From contig JAITYX010000025.1 of the NCBI GenBank assembly GCA_021018815.1, forward strand, positions 6,443,501 to 6,507,500: a stretch of 64,000 nt of DNA, given 5' to 3'. Made by a program: the position numbers and the translations under genes. The stretch comes from Talinum fruticosum. Its lineage: Eukaryota; Streptophyta; Magnoliopsida; Caryophyllales; Talinaceae. The notes beneath the pieces are model-generated. The model searched no databases, was not told where the DNA came from, and saw only the letters and a list, made by a program, of their open reading frames with translations. This document shows, in pieces, positions 1-11,646 of the stretch (positions are counted from its first letter, which is position 1; the number at the start of each line of letters is the position of its first letter).

Positions 1-3000
1 ATCAAGGCTTTACAAGTGAGCCTCCAAATACCCATGCCCAAACTTTCTTTAATATGGTTGAGGCTGCACAACGACCTTTGTGGGTAGGAAATGAAACTCA
101 CACTGAGTTGTGCGCCACCGTTAGAATGTTAAGCATCAAGTCCGACTACAACATGCCTCAAAATTGCTTAATGAGATTGCTCAATTTATGAAGGAGATTT
201 GTCCCCACGATAACCGAGTTCCTCGTGACATTCACCATGCAAAGAAGGTCATTAAAAATCTTGGGATGGATGTTCAAAAATTGATTGTTGTTGAAAAGGT
301 TGCATGTTGTTCTACAAAGAGGACATTAATCTTGATTCATGCAAGTTTTGTGGTCATACGAGATGGAAGCGTCAAAGGAAAAGACAAGGAAAAAATCAAA
401 GGACTTCGTTTGCAAGGATGCATTACTTGCCATTAATACCAAGACTTCAATGCTTGTTTTCTTCAAAAACCACAGCGAGAACACATGAGATGGCATTATG
501 AGAATGTAAGAGAGGATGGTGTCCTATGTTATCCTTCAGATGGTGAAGCATGGAAACATTTTGATAGAGTTCACCCCGAATTTGCTACTGAGCTTAGAAA
601 TATTAGACTTGGTTTGTGCGCGGATGGGTTTAATCCATTAAGCCAACCTTCAAGGTCTTATTCAATCTGGCCGGTCGTTACGCCCTACAATCTACCACCA
701 GAGTTATGCATGATGATGCCTTATATGTTCTTGACATGCATCATACCAGGGCCTACAAATCCGAAAAATAAAATTAATGTGTATTTGCAGCCTCTTATTG
801 ACGAGTTAAAAACACTATGGGAAGATGGTGTGGAAACATATGATATTTCAAAAGGTGAGAACTTTCTCATGAAGGCTGCGTTGATATGGACCATTAATGA
901 TTTCCCGGCATACGGTATGTTGTCTAGATGGAGTACTCATGGTGCTATGTCATACATGGTATGTATGAATAAAAAAAAGCATTAAAACTTAGAAATGGGC
1001 GAAAATTTTCATGGTTTGATTTCCATTGGCGGTTTTGACACGAAGTCACGCGTTACGAAGGAATAGCACATCATTTACAAAAGGAAAAGCCATATATTCG
1101 GGTCCTCCTCGTCGATATACGGGGAAGAAATAAAACAATGGGTTGAAAACTTTCCCAAAGTAACGAAGAGCAGGAAATTAACATTTCGGGGTTCAAAAAG
1201 GATTATAATTGGACAAAACAAAGCATATTTTGGGAGCTTCCATATTGGAAAGATCAATTGCTTCGCCAACCCTTAGATGTGATGCACATTGAAAAGAACT
1301 TTTTGAGAATATAATTAACACCTGTTATGGATATTCTTGGGAAAACAAAAGATGATATCAAGGCAAGAATGGATTTGAAAGAGTTGTGTGATCATGTGGA
1401 TTTGAATTTAAAGCATGAACTAAATGGTAAAATTCTCAAACCGAAAGCAAAATATGTGTCGACGTTGGAGCGAGAAGAGGGCAATATGTGAATGGGCAAG
1501 AGAGTTGAAAATGCCGGATGATTCCTGTTCTAACATTTCATACCTTGTAAACCCAAATTCCACTAAGTTCCATAGCATGAAAAGTCATGATTGTCATGTT
1601 TTCATGGAGAGTCTTCTTCCGATAGCATTTAGTACACTCCCGGACGAGTTCTTCAAGAACCTTTGCTCATCTGTTTTACGGGATGTGGAGTTAGAGCAAA
1701 TGCATCGAAATATTTCAATAACACTTTGTAAATTGGAAACAATATTTCCTCTTGGGTTCTTCAATGTGATGGAACACTTGCTGTTCGATGGCGGAGGAAG
1801 CAACATTGGGTGGTCCGGTAAATACCGGTGGATGTATCCATTTGAGAGGTTCTTTGGCTGATTGAAGAGATCAATAGGAAACAAATCAAAGCCTGAAGGG
1901 AGTATCGCTGAAAAATACGCACAATTTGAAGAAACACATTTTGCATCTTAATATTTCGGCTCTAACGTGCCTTGTATGCGCAATAGAAGTTGACGAAATG
2001 AAGGGAGTGAGGTTCCATACCACAATCCTACTCTTTCGGTATTCATACCAAAAGGTGCTCCAATTGGGAAGTTCACTCCGCGTCTCCTTGATGCTAAGGA
2101 AAAGACGATCGCACATGTCCATGTTTTACTTGAACTGTTCGAAATTAAACCTTACCTTGAGTGAGTTTATCTTGTCCTATACAACACTCGTTTCAATTAA
2201 TTTTTTCACAATGATGATGTCATATTAATCAACAATTTAAACTCGGTATCTTAGAAGACCAAAAACGAGCTATGTATGCTGATGTTAGTGATGCTGCAAT
2301 TGATGCAATGGTGGAAAGTGAGTTCGAAGATTGGTTCAAAGGAGCTGTGAGTATCATATATTAAGACTTAATTCTCATGCCTCAAATTTATTAGTATTGG
2401 TTTTTGAATTTTAATAAACTAAACTAATACTATGTTATTGACACAGATTCATTGTTATCAAGTATATCATGATGAAAATCATGTTTACTTGATGCAATTA
2501 GCTCAAGGTCCTTTAAGGAGAGTGAAAACATGGACAACATACACGGTGAATGGAATGTTATTTCATACTAAGGCTCGAAATGAAGGGAGGATGACCTTCA
2601 ATTGTCGTGTTTGTGTGAAAGGAACTGATAGAGGACATGTTAAAAATAATTACTACGGCATCTTACAAGAAGTAGTTGAAGTTGAATATGTTGGTGAACC
2701 AATAAAAAGGTGTGTGCTTGTTTAAATGCGATTGGTTTGACCCTAGTCGTCCTCGGGGAACTAGGTGCCATAAATTTAGTTCGTATGTTGAAGTGTATCA
2801 TACAAGGCGTTGTCGTAAGTACGTTCCTTTCATATTTGCTAGTACTGCAACTTAGGTGTATTATATGTCATATCCATAAGGGGTCCCTAGAGAAAAGCTG
2901 AATTGGTTCGTCGTAGTGGCAGCAAAACCAAGGGCCGAGTTGATGACCAATATACTATTCCTCTTGCATTTGAAGAGGATAGAATGGGTACGATCGATCG

Positions 3001-3238
3001 TATAATGGAAACTTTGCTGGACACTTTAGTTGATAACTCAATATCGGTAGAAGAATTAGTTGATGATGTTATTTTAAACCAAGAAGATGGGATTGAGGAT
3101 GTTAGTGAAGAATATGAGGAAGGTGAATAGGATGATGATAACATCGGTGATGAGGAAGAAGAACATCTCATATTCAATGATGCCGAAGAGGATAGTGAAG
3201 AAGACGATGATGATACCGATGATGAGGATGATGGCTAG
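1..3238 (+). pseudogene. CACTA transposase (TNP2/TNPD type), decayed
   Basis: Catalytic transposase gene of the CACTA element; the 5' end lies outside the window. The tnp2 domain is spread over frames from about 20 to 1400. Its best stretch is 485-960, with the family signatures RLGLCADGF (605-631) and NDFPAYGML (from about 891). The DUF4218 region runs from about 1424 to 2155 and includes YRWMYPFERFFG ending near 1861. An apparent AT-rich intron follows, then a DUF4216 region at about 2432-2880. An extremely acidic D/E-rich tail ends in a stop at 3236-3238. TNP2-family proteins excise and insert the element by binding its ends. At least five frame changes are needed to follow the protein, so it is a pseudogene or a badly read copy. 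Domain order is the normal one for CACTA elements. Confidence 0.85.
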
Positions 3239-3478
3239 TTGATGATGTTCTTTTTATGTTGTTTTATATTGAATCACTTTCATTTATGTTATAATCAAAT
3301 GAATTCTTATTAATGTAATGAAGGTGAAACAATTGAAGCGTGATTTCTTAATAGAAGAATATTTATATCTAACTCCGACATGTTTATATGTTTACTAATG
3401 TTTATATGTTGTTTTATATTGAATCACTTTAACCGTTGGATGTTTACTAATGTTTTTATGTTGTTTATGTTAGGAAAT

Positions 3479-5345
3479 ATGGAGAGAGGTAGAGGCAGGT
3501 CGAAAAGATCGGCTACTCGGGGAAGGGATAGAAACGTCGGTACCGATGGTGAAGGTAATGATGTGAGCACTTCTACCCCCTCTCAAAACTCTCCTAACCT
3601 TCGGTCTCCCGTAGGTGGAGCACTATCTCCACACTCCCCTTACAACCAAACTCCAATGGGAGGGTCATTCATTCCCAACCCTCCTTATTTCCAACCTCCA
3701 AACATCCCACACATGCAAAGCCCAATGGGTGGGTCTTTTATCCCAAACCCTCCATATTCTCAACACGCTCATATGTACTCAAACCCGCCCAATACGTATG
3801 CATATAACCAATATGGTACGACCCTTATACCACGCATCCACGTTGGTGCCGAACAAAGGCCACCACAAAGGCCTACAAATGATGGGGCAACCGATACGAG
3901 CAACGAGCATGCTAGTCTTGAATCAAGCAATGCTAGCAGCTGGAAAAAGATTCGGATTAAGCCGGATGGCGAAGGGTAAGTGTGATAATAAGTAATAAAA
4001 TAAATTAAGCTTAATAGTAGAATAGTATAACTAACTGTTTTATATGTTTCTTGATTAGGTTCTTCCCCATTGAAAAAGTTGTGGGCACGATTTCCCACAT
4101 CTTCCAAAGCAAGTATGACGGAGCATGGTCTACATGGGGTAAAGTTCCTCGATCACAATGTGATTTGTGGTTTTATGAGTTCAAGGTAATGACAAATCTT
4201 TAGTTTTCTGAATTTGAGATAACATAATGACTTATTGTGCATGTTTGAGCATTATATTATAATTTCATAATTTATAAACTACTTTTTCATTTATACAGAA
4301 ATTTTTCACTTGGTCTCCAACCGATGAAGTCCAAATAAGAAGAAATTTTGAGAAGAAAGGAAGTGATCGATTAAAAGATTGCATGCGAAAGGCAAGGAAA
4401 AATAAGAAGAAGCCAAAATGGTTGGGTGACAACTACCGGCGAGAGTTGTTAGAATATTGGGAAACCGCCGACTACAAGAAGTTCTATGAGCAAGCTCAAA
4501 AAACCTGCAATGCTGATCAAGGTGGACTTGGTTCATCACTCCATACTTATGGCTCAATCCCTATGACGGAGCATAAGCGGCGATTGGTACATACCCCTTT
4601 AGTGATTACGCATGCAACTATTAACATGTTCTTATTAGTAAATTGAATCTCTACTAACTTTTTTGTATTTAGATGAAGGAGCTTAAAGGAGTTCTTCCTC
4701 TACCGACCCAGCTATTTTCACGAACCCACAAAACAAAAAAGGACGAATGGGTCGACCAAAAATCCAAGGCCATTTATGTGAGTAACCTTATATATGCAAT
4801 TTTCATATTTTTCAATATATGGTCTTCTTTGACAACCTCGTGATAGTTACATGCCTCAAATATTTATATATTATTCAGGACAAGTTTCAAAAGAGTGGGA
4901 AGAGTTGCAAAACACTCAACCCACTTAACCTTCTACCGATGACCCCAACTCTTCCGAGGATCATGTCTCCACCCCTTCACAACATGAATTGTGGGTCAAA
5001 GCCAATGCGAACAAGAAAAGTCGCATTTATGGACTTAGATCCGAGACTAAAAACTTAAAACCAACCATGTCCTTCAAATCACCGAAAGCTTCTACTCCAG
5101 TTGACTCAAATTTAAGAGCAACAAGTGCATAATTTAACTTCGAGTTACATCAATGGATTGAGCATGCTCGTGTGCTTGGGTTGGAAAATAGGCAGCTTAA
5201 AGAAAAGGTGGACAGGTTCACTGAGCCAATAGCACGCTTCACCGAATTTATGAAATCTTAGCAAGCATCCGGATCGCACCGTAGACCAAGTACAGCCACA
5301 AGAGGAAGAGGAAGAGGAAGAGGAAGGACCCCGAATTCATTGTGA
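3479..5345 (+). pseudogene. Second CACTA gene (Transposase_24-like, TNPA position), five exons, nearly intact
   Basis: The second gene of CACTA elements, thought to encode the accessory protein that binds subterminal repeats. Splice sites are visible. Exon 1 is 3479-3975 (ATG after a TTAG acceptor-like site; R/G-rich start, then a Pro/Asn-rich region with repeats of the GGSFIPNPPY type). Exon 2 is 4059-4185, exon 3 4299-4586, exon 4 4673-4777, exon 5 4879-5345. Exons 1-4 join in frame across GT/AG borders. Exon 3 is the conserved Transposase_24-like core (WLGDNYRREL, YGSIPMTEHKRR). In exon 5 the frame shifts by one near 4890 and three stops follow. The remainder reads as a coil-like segment (LGLENRQLKEKV) and a terminal R-G repeat (GRGRGRGR). 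Much better preserved than the neighbouring transposase gene. Confidence 0.8.
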
Positions 5346-5689
5346 ACTTTTGTGTATTGGTGAACATTTTGCAAACTTTTCACATAATGTGTTTATGGTT
5401 CGTTGTGAACTTTTGTATGGTTGTTTTTGTGAAATTGTGAATTGGTTTTAAATATGTTTGGATTGTTCATGATTTTGAACATGTATGTTGGATTTGTATA
5501 TCCAACTTGGATGAGTAGTTTATGGTCGGCATATGTAAATGCCAAATGTAATTGTCACATATGTGAATGTTGGATTTGTATATCCATTCACAATTTTTGT
5601 ACTAGGGTAATATCAGCGACGGACCCAATAGCAAACTTGGATGAGTAGTTTGCATATGTAAAAAGCTATTTTGGAATTCTCGTCAAGAT

Positions 5690-5881
5690 AGTGACTGAAT
5701 AGCGACGTGAAAGCGACGGAAAATGTATTCGTCGCTAATTTCCATTAGCTACGAAGGAATTTCCGTCGCCGATCCACGACGGATTTGGAAATTTCCGTCG
5801 CTAAATTTTAGTGACCCGGCTTTGAGTGACGAAATATTTCCGTCGATAACTCCGTCGCTATTCGTCGGCTTTGTAGTAGTG
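5690..5881 (+). repeat. CACTA subterminal repeats and right terminus
   Basis: Short motifs related to TTTCCGTCG and CGACGGAAA occur in both orientations about eight times in 190 bases, and the block ends with TTGTAGTAGTG at 5881. In this superfamily such subterminal arrays are the binding sites of the element-encoded accessory protein, and the CACTA tip is the cleavage site. The preceding 5346-5690 is AT-rich with no coding signal, apart from two copies of a TTGGATTTGTATATCCA-like palindromic phrase at about 5490-5510 and 5570-5587. Confidence 0.85.
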
Positions 5882-5883
5882 TG

Positions 5884-5990
<107 letters not shown>

Positions 5991-6214
5991 AATAACAACA
6001 ACAATAATAATTTACAACGACGTAAAATAGTTTAAAAAGTAAAACAATTTTGATTTCATTCCATGGTTAACAACCAAACAACAAGAACTAGAACTTGATT
6101 CTATTCCCGTTGTCTACCAAACACTTAAAGAGAATATTCAAGTTCCATATCTAACCCCTCGGGTATCATTCCTTGATTTCATTCCATTCCAGCTTTACAT
6201 ACCAAACAGGGCTT
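5991..6214. other. Possible truncated MITE-like sequence
   Basis: Non-coding, AT-rich. It contains two similar phrases about 100 bases apart (TTGATTTCATTCCATGG and TTGATTTCATTCCATTCC, plus two TACCAAACA-type phrases) and ends with ACCAAACAGGGC followed by TTA. That resembles the right end of a Tourist/Harbinger-like MITE with a TTA target. The matching left end is not visible; it may have been lost at the neighbouring microsatellite. The call rests on the terminal motif only. Confidence 0.3.
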
Positions 6215-6215
6215 A

Positions 6216-6361
6216 AGTTTGTCCAGACTTAAAGAATTTAATCATCCCTAGGCAAGTGGTAAGATGTACCATCAACCACGAAGAGTACTTCAGAGGCACT
6301 AACATTATCTAGCAATTTGGAGTTTACTATAACTATATCATTTCTAGAAAAATTCTAGAAC
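6216..6361 (-). pseudogene. L1-type LINE endonuclease domain, C-terminal fragment
   Basis: Read on the minus strand, this short piece continues the LINE endonuclease begun at 47905-47364 on the other side of the Tat insertion. Across the join the reading is NKQEYGSRIF, a characteristic plant L1 endonuclease phrase. A segment aligned to the family's SDHSP region follows (here SYHLP), with the Asp replaced by Tyr. AGAAC at 6357-6361 is the target duplication shared with 47364-47368. Beyond 6216 the LINE signal stops at the MITE-like sequence. The domain would nick target DNA in an active LINE; this copy is dead. Confidence 0.6.
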
Positions 6362-8335
6362 TCGTAGGAACCACGGTTTGGGCGGGACCCGGACCGAGCT
6401 TCTCCATGATTGCATTTTTGGCATAAGGGTTTTTAGAAGTTGGAAAATCATTTTAGGGTTTTGAAGATGCATTTTTAAAGTGGGGACAAATCTTTTATTA
6501 GATTTCCAAATTTTATTAAATTTTAATTAGCCAAAGTTTGAATGGCAGCTTTATTAATTATTTTATTTTAGCAATTATTTTAGAATGCCCGATATATTAT
6601 TTACTAATTTAAGGGATAAATAAAAATTAGGGTTTTCGTCCCGCCATGAGGCTTTAAAGTCGACTTGGTGTGAAAAGACCAATCTGGATCGAAGCCTCGT
6701 CTACCGACCACCAGGTGCAAACGGTAGCTCTGTACCCGAGGTAATCAGCCTCGGCCTCTGCCCTAGTTGGAATATCTAGAACCAATTTTTTTATTCCAAC
6801 AATCGAAAATACCGAGATGCAAATTTAATAGGAATAAAGCATAAAATAGTCAATTTTTAGGATGAAAACTAACAAAAACAAAAACTAGCTCTTCCAATCT
6901 TTGTATGGGAAAAATAAGACTAAAAGAGGCTAAAATAAACTCTATCGGTCTTTAAAAGGAGAATCGGATTCGGGGCGAGGATACAATATGCAGGGAAAAC
7001 CCTTCCGTTCCGCCTCGTCCGAAGACAGACCATTACTAGTTTGAGTAGTGACTTAAAATAATGTAAAACAAACGAGCAAGCAGACATATTACGACAATAA
7101 ATAAAAGCAACCAAACGGAATAAAAGGAAAAGAAATAAAGAAAGCGGTCAAGAGAGCGATAAAGAAGAGAAAAACGAAAATTGAAGAATTACATCGGGCG
7201 GGGAGGAATTAAAAGGAGCAATTACATCTCTTAAACCACAACACGGAAAGCGATAAATAAAGCATATAAATAAACTAAACCATTCGAAGGTCTGAAGAAT
7301 TGCCCTCGGGTTGTCCCACCTTGCTGATTTGGATCTCCACATTGGATCTCTTAATGTAACGGTGACAAGCAAAAGAAAAAAAGGGTTTGTTTTTATGGAT
7401 TATGTGAAAGGTGAATGTGTGAAGAATTGGAACGATAAGTTGAATAGGTGCCCAAAGATCATAATAACTTAATATTCTTTTGCTCTTTACACGGATTCAA
7501 TGGTGGTGAGTGGAAAAATGAATATTTGAGATTGGTTTTGGCAGAGTAACATTAGGTATGAAAGCCTTGGTTAGCTTTCACGTAGCATTACGCATAGGAG
7601 AAAGCCATATGAGAATGAGAACTAAGACTCTCTATTTATAAGAAAGGACTTAGGTCATAAATGACCTAGGGTTTGCCTCTAATCTATAGTCCAAACAACA
7701 GAAAATAAATCGGGCCAATATCTTAAGAGATTGAACCCGATAAAGAAGTGATAAAATTGAATAGAACCCGGTTGGTCGGCGCCGCCACCCGGGCGCCCTT
7801 AGGGTTTCGTGCCCAAATGTGTATCCAAGGGATTGTCCAAGCAAAAATGTTGCGTTTCACTTAAGTCTTCAAGCTGGCGAGCGCCAGCCACAACGTCATT
7901 TTGAGGGGAAAAGCTTCTAGTCTCATCCGGATCTGTCTTGTGAAGCTTAAACATAGCAGTTTGATGCTCGTGATCATGAAATGCAATGCTTTAACACTTG
8001 TCTTCAGGACTTCGAGTCCTTGTCCGATTGAACAAAAGTAAAATACGGTTTTCGACCTTGGAATTTCCCGACACACAGCATTGGACTCCGTTGTCTCTAA
8101 AGGTTTAGCCCGGTTCTTCGATCGCCCGAAAGAAAGGGCGATTTATGGACCGACCCAAGGTAAAAGGTTGTTTATTTTGTGCTTGGGTTCTTTATGGTTT
8201 ACTAGTTTATGTTGCACCACTTGATCACATTTCAAGATCCAAATCCTCAAATAGGACTCGGGATTTCATCATCGGGCCAACAGAATAAAATACGTAAATA
8301 AAGAGATAAGGGACAACACTTTGTAGGTGTCTACA
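6362..8335 (-). repeat. Tat element 3' LTR
   Basis: A 1974-bp repeat beginning TGTAGACACC on the minus strand (at 8335) and ending CCTACGA at 6362. 6362-6548 matches 43668-43856 and 7626-8335 matches 46654-47363. The 1.08 kb between them is missing from the other LTR. A TATA box is present at 7633-7640. No protein gene is supported inside it. Confidence 0.88.
7633..7640 (-). promoter_or_regulatory. TATA box of the Tat LTR
   Basis: TATAAATA on the minus strand, about 700 bases into the LTR, at a sensible position for the U3/R border of a long LTR. The equivalent site in the 5' LTR (about 46665-46672) reads TGTAAATA and sits next to the solo-LTR-like insertion, so the copy that should drive the element is damaged. 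Confidence 0.55.
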
Positions 8336-8352
8336 GTTAGCCCCCACTTTGA
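8336..8352 (-). other. Polypurine tract of the Tat element
   Basis: On the minus strand, AAAGTGGGGGCTAAC lies immediately before the 3' LTR start (TGTAGACACC). This is the standard position of the plus-strand DNA primer in LTR retrotransposons. Confidence 0.8.
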
Positions 8353-8940
8353 CTCGAGTCAAAAAGACGAAGGTCAAAATAGACACTAAAGGATACTTAC
8401 CTCGATTTTTTATAAGGTATTGTGTGACACTTGGAATTGGTTATAATCAAACCTCGAACTCCGAAATGAGGCCTGAACTTGATCGCGATGAATGCATTCT
8501 GAAGTGCGATAAGAAGATCCTAGGCTTGGCTTGATCGAGCCTGAAACTTGGTATATTTTGATGTTGAAACTTTGATCGTTCTTTGATTTTAAGCTTGGCT
8601 ACATAATCAAATTGACTGATGTTTAGTGTTTTACCCGAGTAATTTAGTCGAAAATAGACTAATAAAACTATTCGGAAAAGCCGATTAGTGGGCCCGAGAA
8701 CTCCTACTTGCATGCATAAGGGGAAAAATATCACATGCCTCCGTTTGATAAAGCTCTATAAGTTAGGTGGGTAGGCTAGGTTACAAAGGCTGTTGCCGAT
8801 GGGACCTCTCGGCTCTTCGTGGCCGGCGCCGGCCAGCCTTTGGCGGCGTGGCCCTCGACTTGTTGTGCCGGATTCTCGTGGTTCCCCACTACTTGCTTGA
8901 CTCTTGTCTTGTGTGCTTGGTTGCCTTGACCGAATTTTCC
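8353..8940. other. Spacer upstream of the antisense PMD gene
   Basis: Non-coding in both strands as far as I can see. It lies between the Tat polypurine tract and the TATA box at 8941, so it would be the upstream promoter region of the antisense gene. A GC-rich patch at about 8815-8860 contains CGGCGCCGGCC. Confidence 0.5.
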
Positions 8941-9035
8941 TATAAAAGGAGGTGTATGGTGTGTTTAATTTTGCACACTTACTCTTCTTCTTGCTCTTGT
9001 GCTTTCTCACTTTGCTTCTTCTTTGAAAACTAGTT
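8941..9035 (+). promoter_or_regulatory. Core promoter of the antisense PMD gene (TATA box plus pyrimidine-rich start region)
   Basis: TATAAAAGG at 8941-8949 is followed 30-90 bases downstream by a strongly pyrimidine-rich stretch (about 8975-9025, CTTCTTCTTGCTCTTG-like), the arrangement of a plant core promoter with a Y patch. The first ATGs come at 9050 and 9061. It points into the element, antisense to the Tat gag-pol transcript. Confidence 0.6.
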
Positions 9036-9049
9036 GGTTCTCAAATCTC

Positions 9050-11646
9050 ATGTCTTCAAAATGTCTAGGATAAGAGCTCATCCTGCTTGAAGATATAGAG
9101 TAGAGAAGCTCACTCGACACTCTTTCCTCGAGTGAGAATGGCGCCCATAAAATGAATGGAATCCGAGTGATCCTTTAGTTGAGGTCGAGAATCGTGTATC
9201 TTTGTTGGCTATTTCTCCTTCGGGAAGCTAATTGGCTTAAACTTCTTTAGTTGCTCATTTAGAGAAGTTCATCAACTAAAATCCTATTGAATTTTTGTCT
9301 TACAGGAATGCTCGGTTCGAAGTAGTGGAGCAATCCCCAAATTCATGGAGACATGCAGGAGGACGAATTTTCCTCTTGAGGAAATCATGCATACTTGTCG
9401 CGTTTGGACCTCTCTACCTTGCTTTATACCATCTCACGGATAAAAGGGAGAGGGATCCTATTAGGGCCATTAGTGAGTGCTTTTGGGATACTACCAACAT
9501 GTTTAACCTTCCGTTTGGTGAGATGACCATAACTCCTTTTAATTTTGCCGTTTTATCCAGTTTGGGCTTCTCGAGAGAGCCTCTAGCCTATGACCGAAAC
9601 TTGCACAAAAACCGTGACTATCTCTATCATCTTTTTAGCCCTGTGGCCGATAGGTTTCAACATAATAACTTCTTTAAATATACAGTCCTTTTCTAGGCCT
9701 TTGAGGATGTTAGTTTTTGGCCTCAAGATTCTCCTCAACAACAAGTTGGGATCGTGCTTGCTCTTCTCTTGATTACGATCCTCTTCTCCGACCAGGCTGC
9801 TAAGGTTCATGTTCACTATTTGGTGAACTTAGTGGACCTCGATAAAATAAAGGACCTCAAATAGGGTGCTCCTACATACACTTCCCTCATTAGGGGCCTC
9901 CATGCCGGTGTGCGGCATACAAAACCAGAGTTGGATTCAACCAATCATTTTCCTTTGAATGGCTTGTGGAAGATTATTGAGGTATGCTCAAATTCTCCTT
10001 TTATCCAATATATATACTTTTCATCTTGTGTGGATAAAAACCGTAGTTGATTTGTCAAAATGTAGTCGTGGTTGTACGAATATGTCCCACATCTTTCTCC
10101 CGGTTCAATGAATCATCCCGCATTTCCAACCTCCGTATCGTGGGCTAAGGTCTAACTTCAACGTCCTAAGATTCATGGGATAGATTTTTGAGATCACCCT
10201 CAATCGTGTGACCTCGGTATGCTTCTTCTATTATCAAGATTTGCTTCCCAATGTGCTTTAGAAGAATTTTTACGATACTTTTAGCTCTCTGGCCCTGCCC
10301 ACGGCTTGTGCCACTCCCTGTGGGGTTGCCTGTGGTGGACTCCAACCCTGAATATTCACTATTTTTCATCCGTTTTGTTGTTGCCTTTCATTCTTGCTAG
10401 CCGATTTCTTGACAATCCTTGTATGTAGGCCAACTTCATCCTTAAGCCCAACTCCAACTTCCTCAAATTGTCCTTGTGGCACATGAATTGAGTGAAAGAA
10501 GGATCTTGTTTGAAGGTCCTTCTGGATTTTGTTGGTATCTTGGGAAAAGGGTCACTCCTCAAATCCGGGTCGACACGAGGCCTCCGTTTGTTCCGGTCTA
10601 CCCACCTCTGACCATGTTCTATTTTCGTTCCCTTCATCCAAATGAGCAAGCGGCTACTATGGTGGGGTATTTGTTTACCTCACTTTTAAACTTGAACACG
10701 TCCTATGCCCATCATGCGGCACGAATCATGACCCAATTGGTGAGTTCTCAACTCTCTCCTTATAACTTAAACTTCTTGCGTGGAAATTAATCTTCATCTT
10801 CTGGCAGCTCGATCCTGCAGACATCAATATCCGAGTCTCGATGTGGATGTTACTCTTCTCGGGGACCTCCTCATTTTATAAGAATTCCCGAAATCCTGGA
10901 AGAGTAATGTGTTGGGCATCCCTTCCCTAGGAATTGGCGAGGGATAAAAGTTTTATGCTCTTCTCTTTTAGTTGCATGCTAAAAGTATTTTCAACTAACA
11001 ACATAGGATAAACCTTGCAGTACAATCTGGAGCAATCTAGAGCCATGTCCATCGAATTTCAATCTGCTCTCCGGGAATCCAAAACTTCCCGACCGGGCGA
11101 TCTTTCCCTAGTTTTTGGGTAAATTCTTGATCAGTAGAGTGCTAATTTTATTGAGCTTTTAGTGATTTGCTAATCAGTCCTTTGATCCTGTAGAGGCGCC
11201 GATATAAAGTACCTCCCTTCGTTAGTCTTCCCGGCGTACTCGAGACACAATCTCATGCCTCCGATCAACGAACACCTTCTAGTAGTAATGCTAGACAAGG
11301 TTCTTCGCATCATGTGCATCATAGGAGTGCTTTTAAGGAAGGACCTAGCACTTCCGGGCCTAGCACATCCGATGCAGGACCTAGCTATTTTGGGGAGAGC
11401 TTGAACATCTTACCCTTGTAGGCTTTTGACCGTCATGGGAACCCTCTTTATTTCCCTCGATCTTCTTATAGTGGGTCGTCCCATGAAGTTCCTTAATCTT
11501 GGGACTACAGAGGTAGTTCTTATCAAGGCGATGAAAGTGGTCGGTTCTCCACATCCGTCTTGGATGATTTTGGGAATTACATCTTCAATGACAAATCTGA
11601 TGACGATGCTTAGAAGACTCCTTGCCCCTTCCGTCATTGATGATTA
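9050..11646 (+). pseudogene. Antisense plant mobile domain (PMD-like) gene carried by the Tat element
   Basis: An extra gene on the strand opposite to gag-pol, between integrase and the 3' LTR. An acceptor-like TTTTTGTCTTACAG precedes 9304, so an upstream exon starting near 9050-9061 is likely. 9304-9660 encodes the typical PMD phrase FNLPFGEMTITPFNFAVL. 9692-9980 continues with a PMD middle section (ILFSDQAAKVHVHYLVNLVD) in which the usual Trp after DLK is a TAG stop near 9858. A GT donor-like site follows at about 9980. 10060-10160 and 10476-10790 give further pieces (SWLYEYVPHL; YFRSLHPNEQAATMVGYLF), and weak coding runs to a TAA near 11646. PMD proteins occur both in host genes (MAIN/MAIL family) and in transposons; function inside retrotransposons is unknown. 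Several frame changes and stops make this a pseudogene. Confidence 0.65.

Larger units (their letters stand above)
1..5881 (+). mobile_element. CACTA (En/Spm) DNA transposon, 3' part
   Basis: A class II cut-and-paste element that enters the window from the left; its 5' terminus is not visible. It holds two genes on the + strand, a TNP2-type transposase (1-3238) and a second gene with Transposase_24 similarity (3479-5345). A subterminal block of CGACGGAAA/TTTCCGTCG-type motifs follows and the element ends with TTGTAGTAGTG, the reverse complement of the canonical CACTACTACAA terminus, at 5881. The next three bases (TGA) would be the 3-bp target duplication, but the other side lies outside the window. 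Both genes carry frameshifts and stops, so this copy is probably non-autonomous. Confidence 0.9.

Noticed and set aside
2887..3177. Ser-rich minus-strand open frame
   Set aside because: It is the antisense of the acidic D/E-rich tail of the CACTA transposase.
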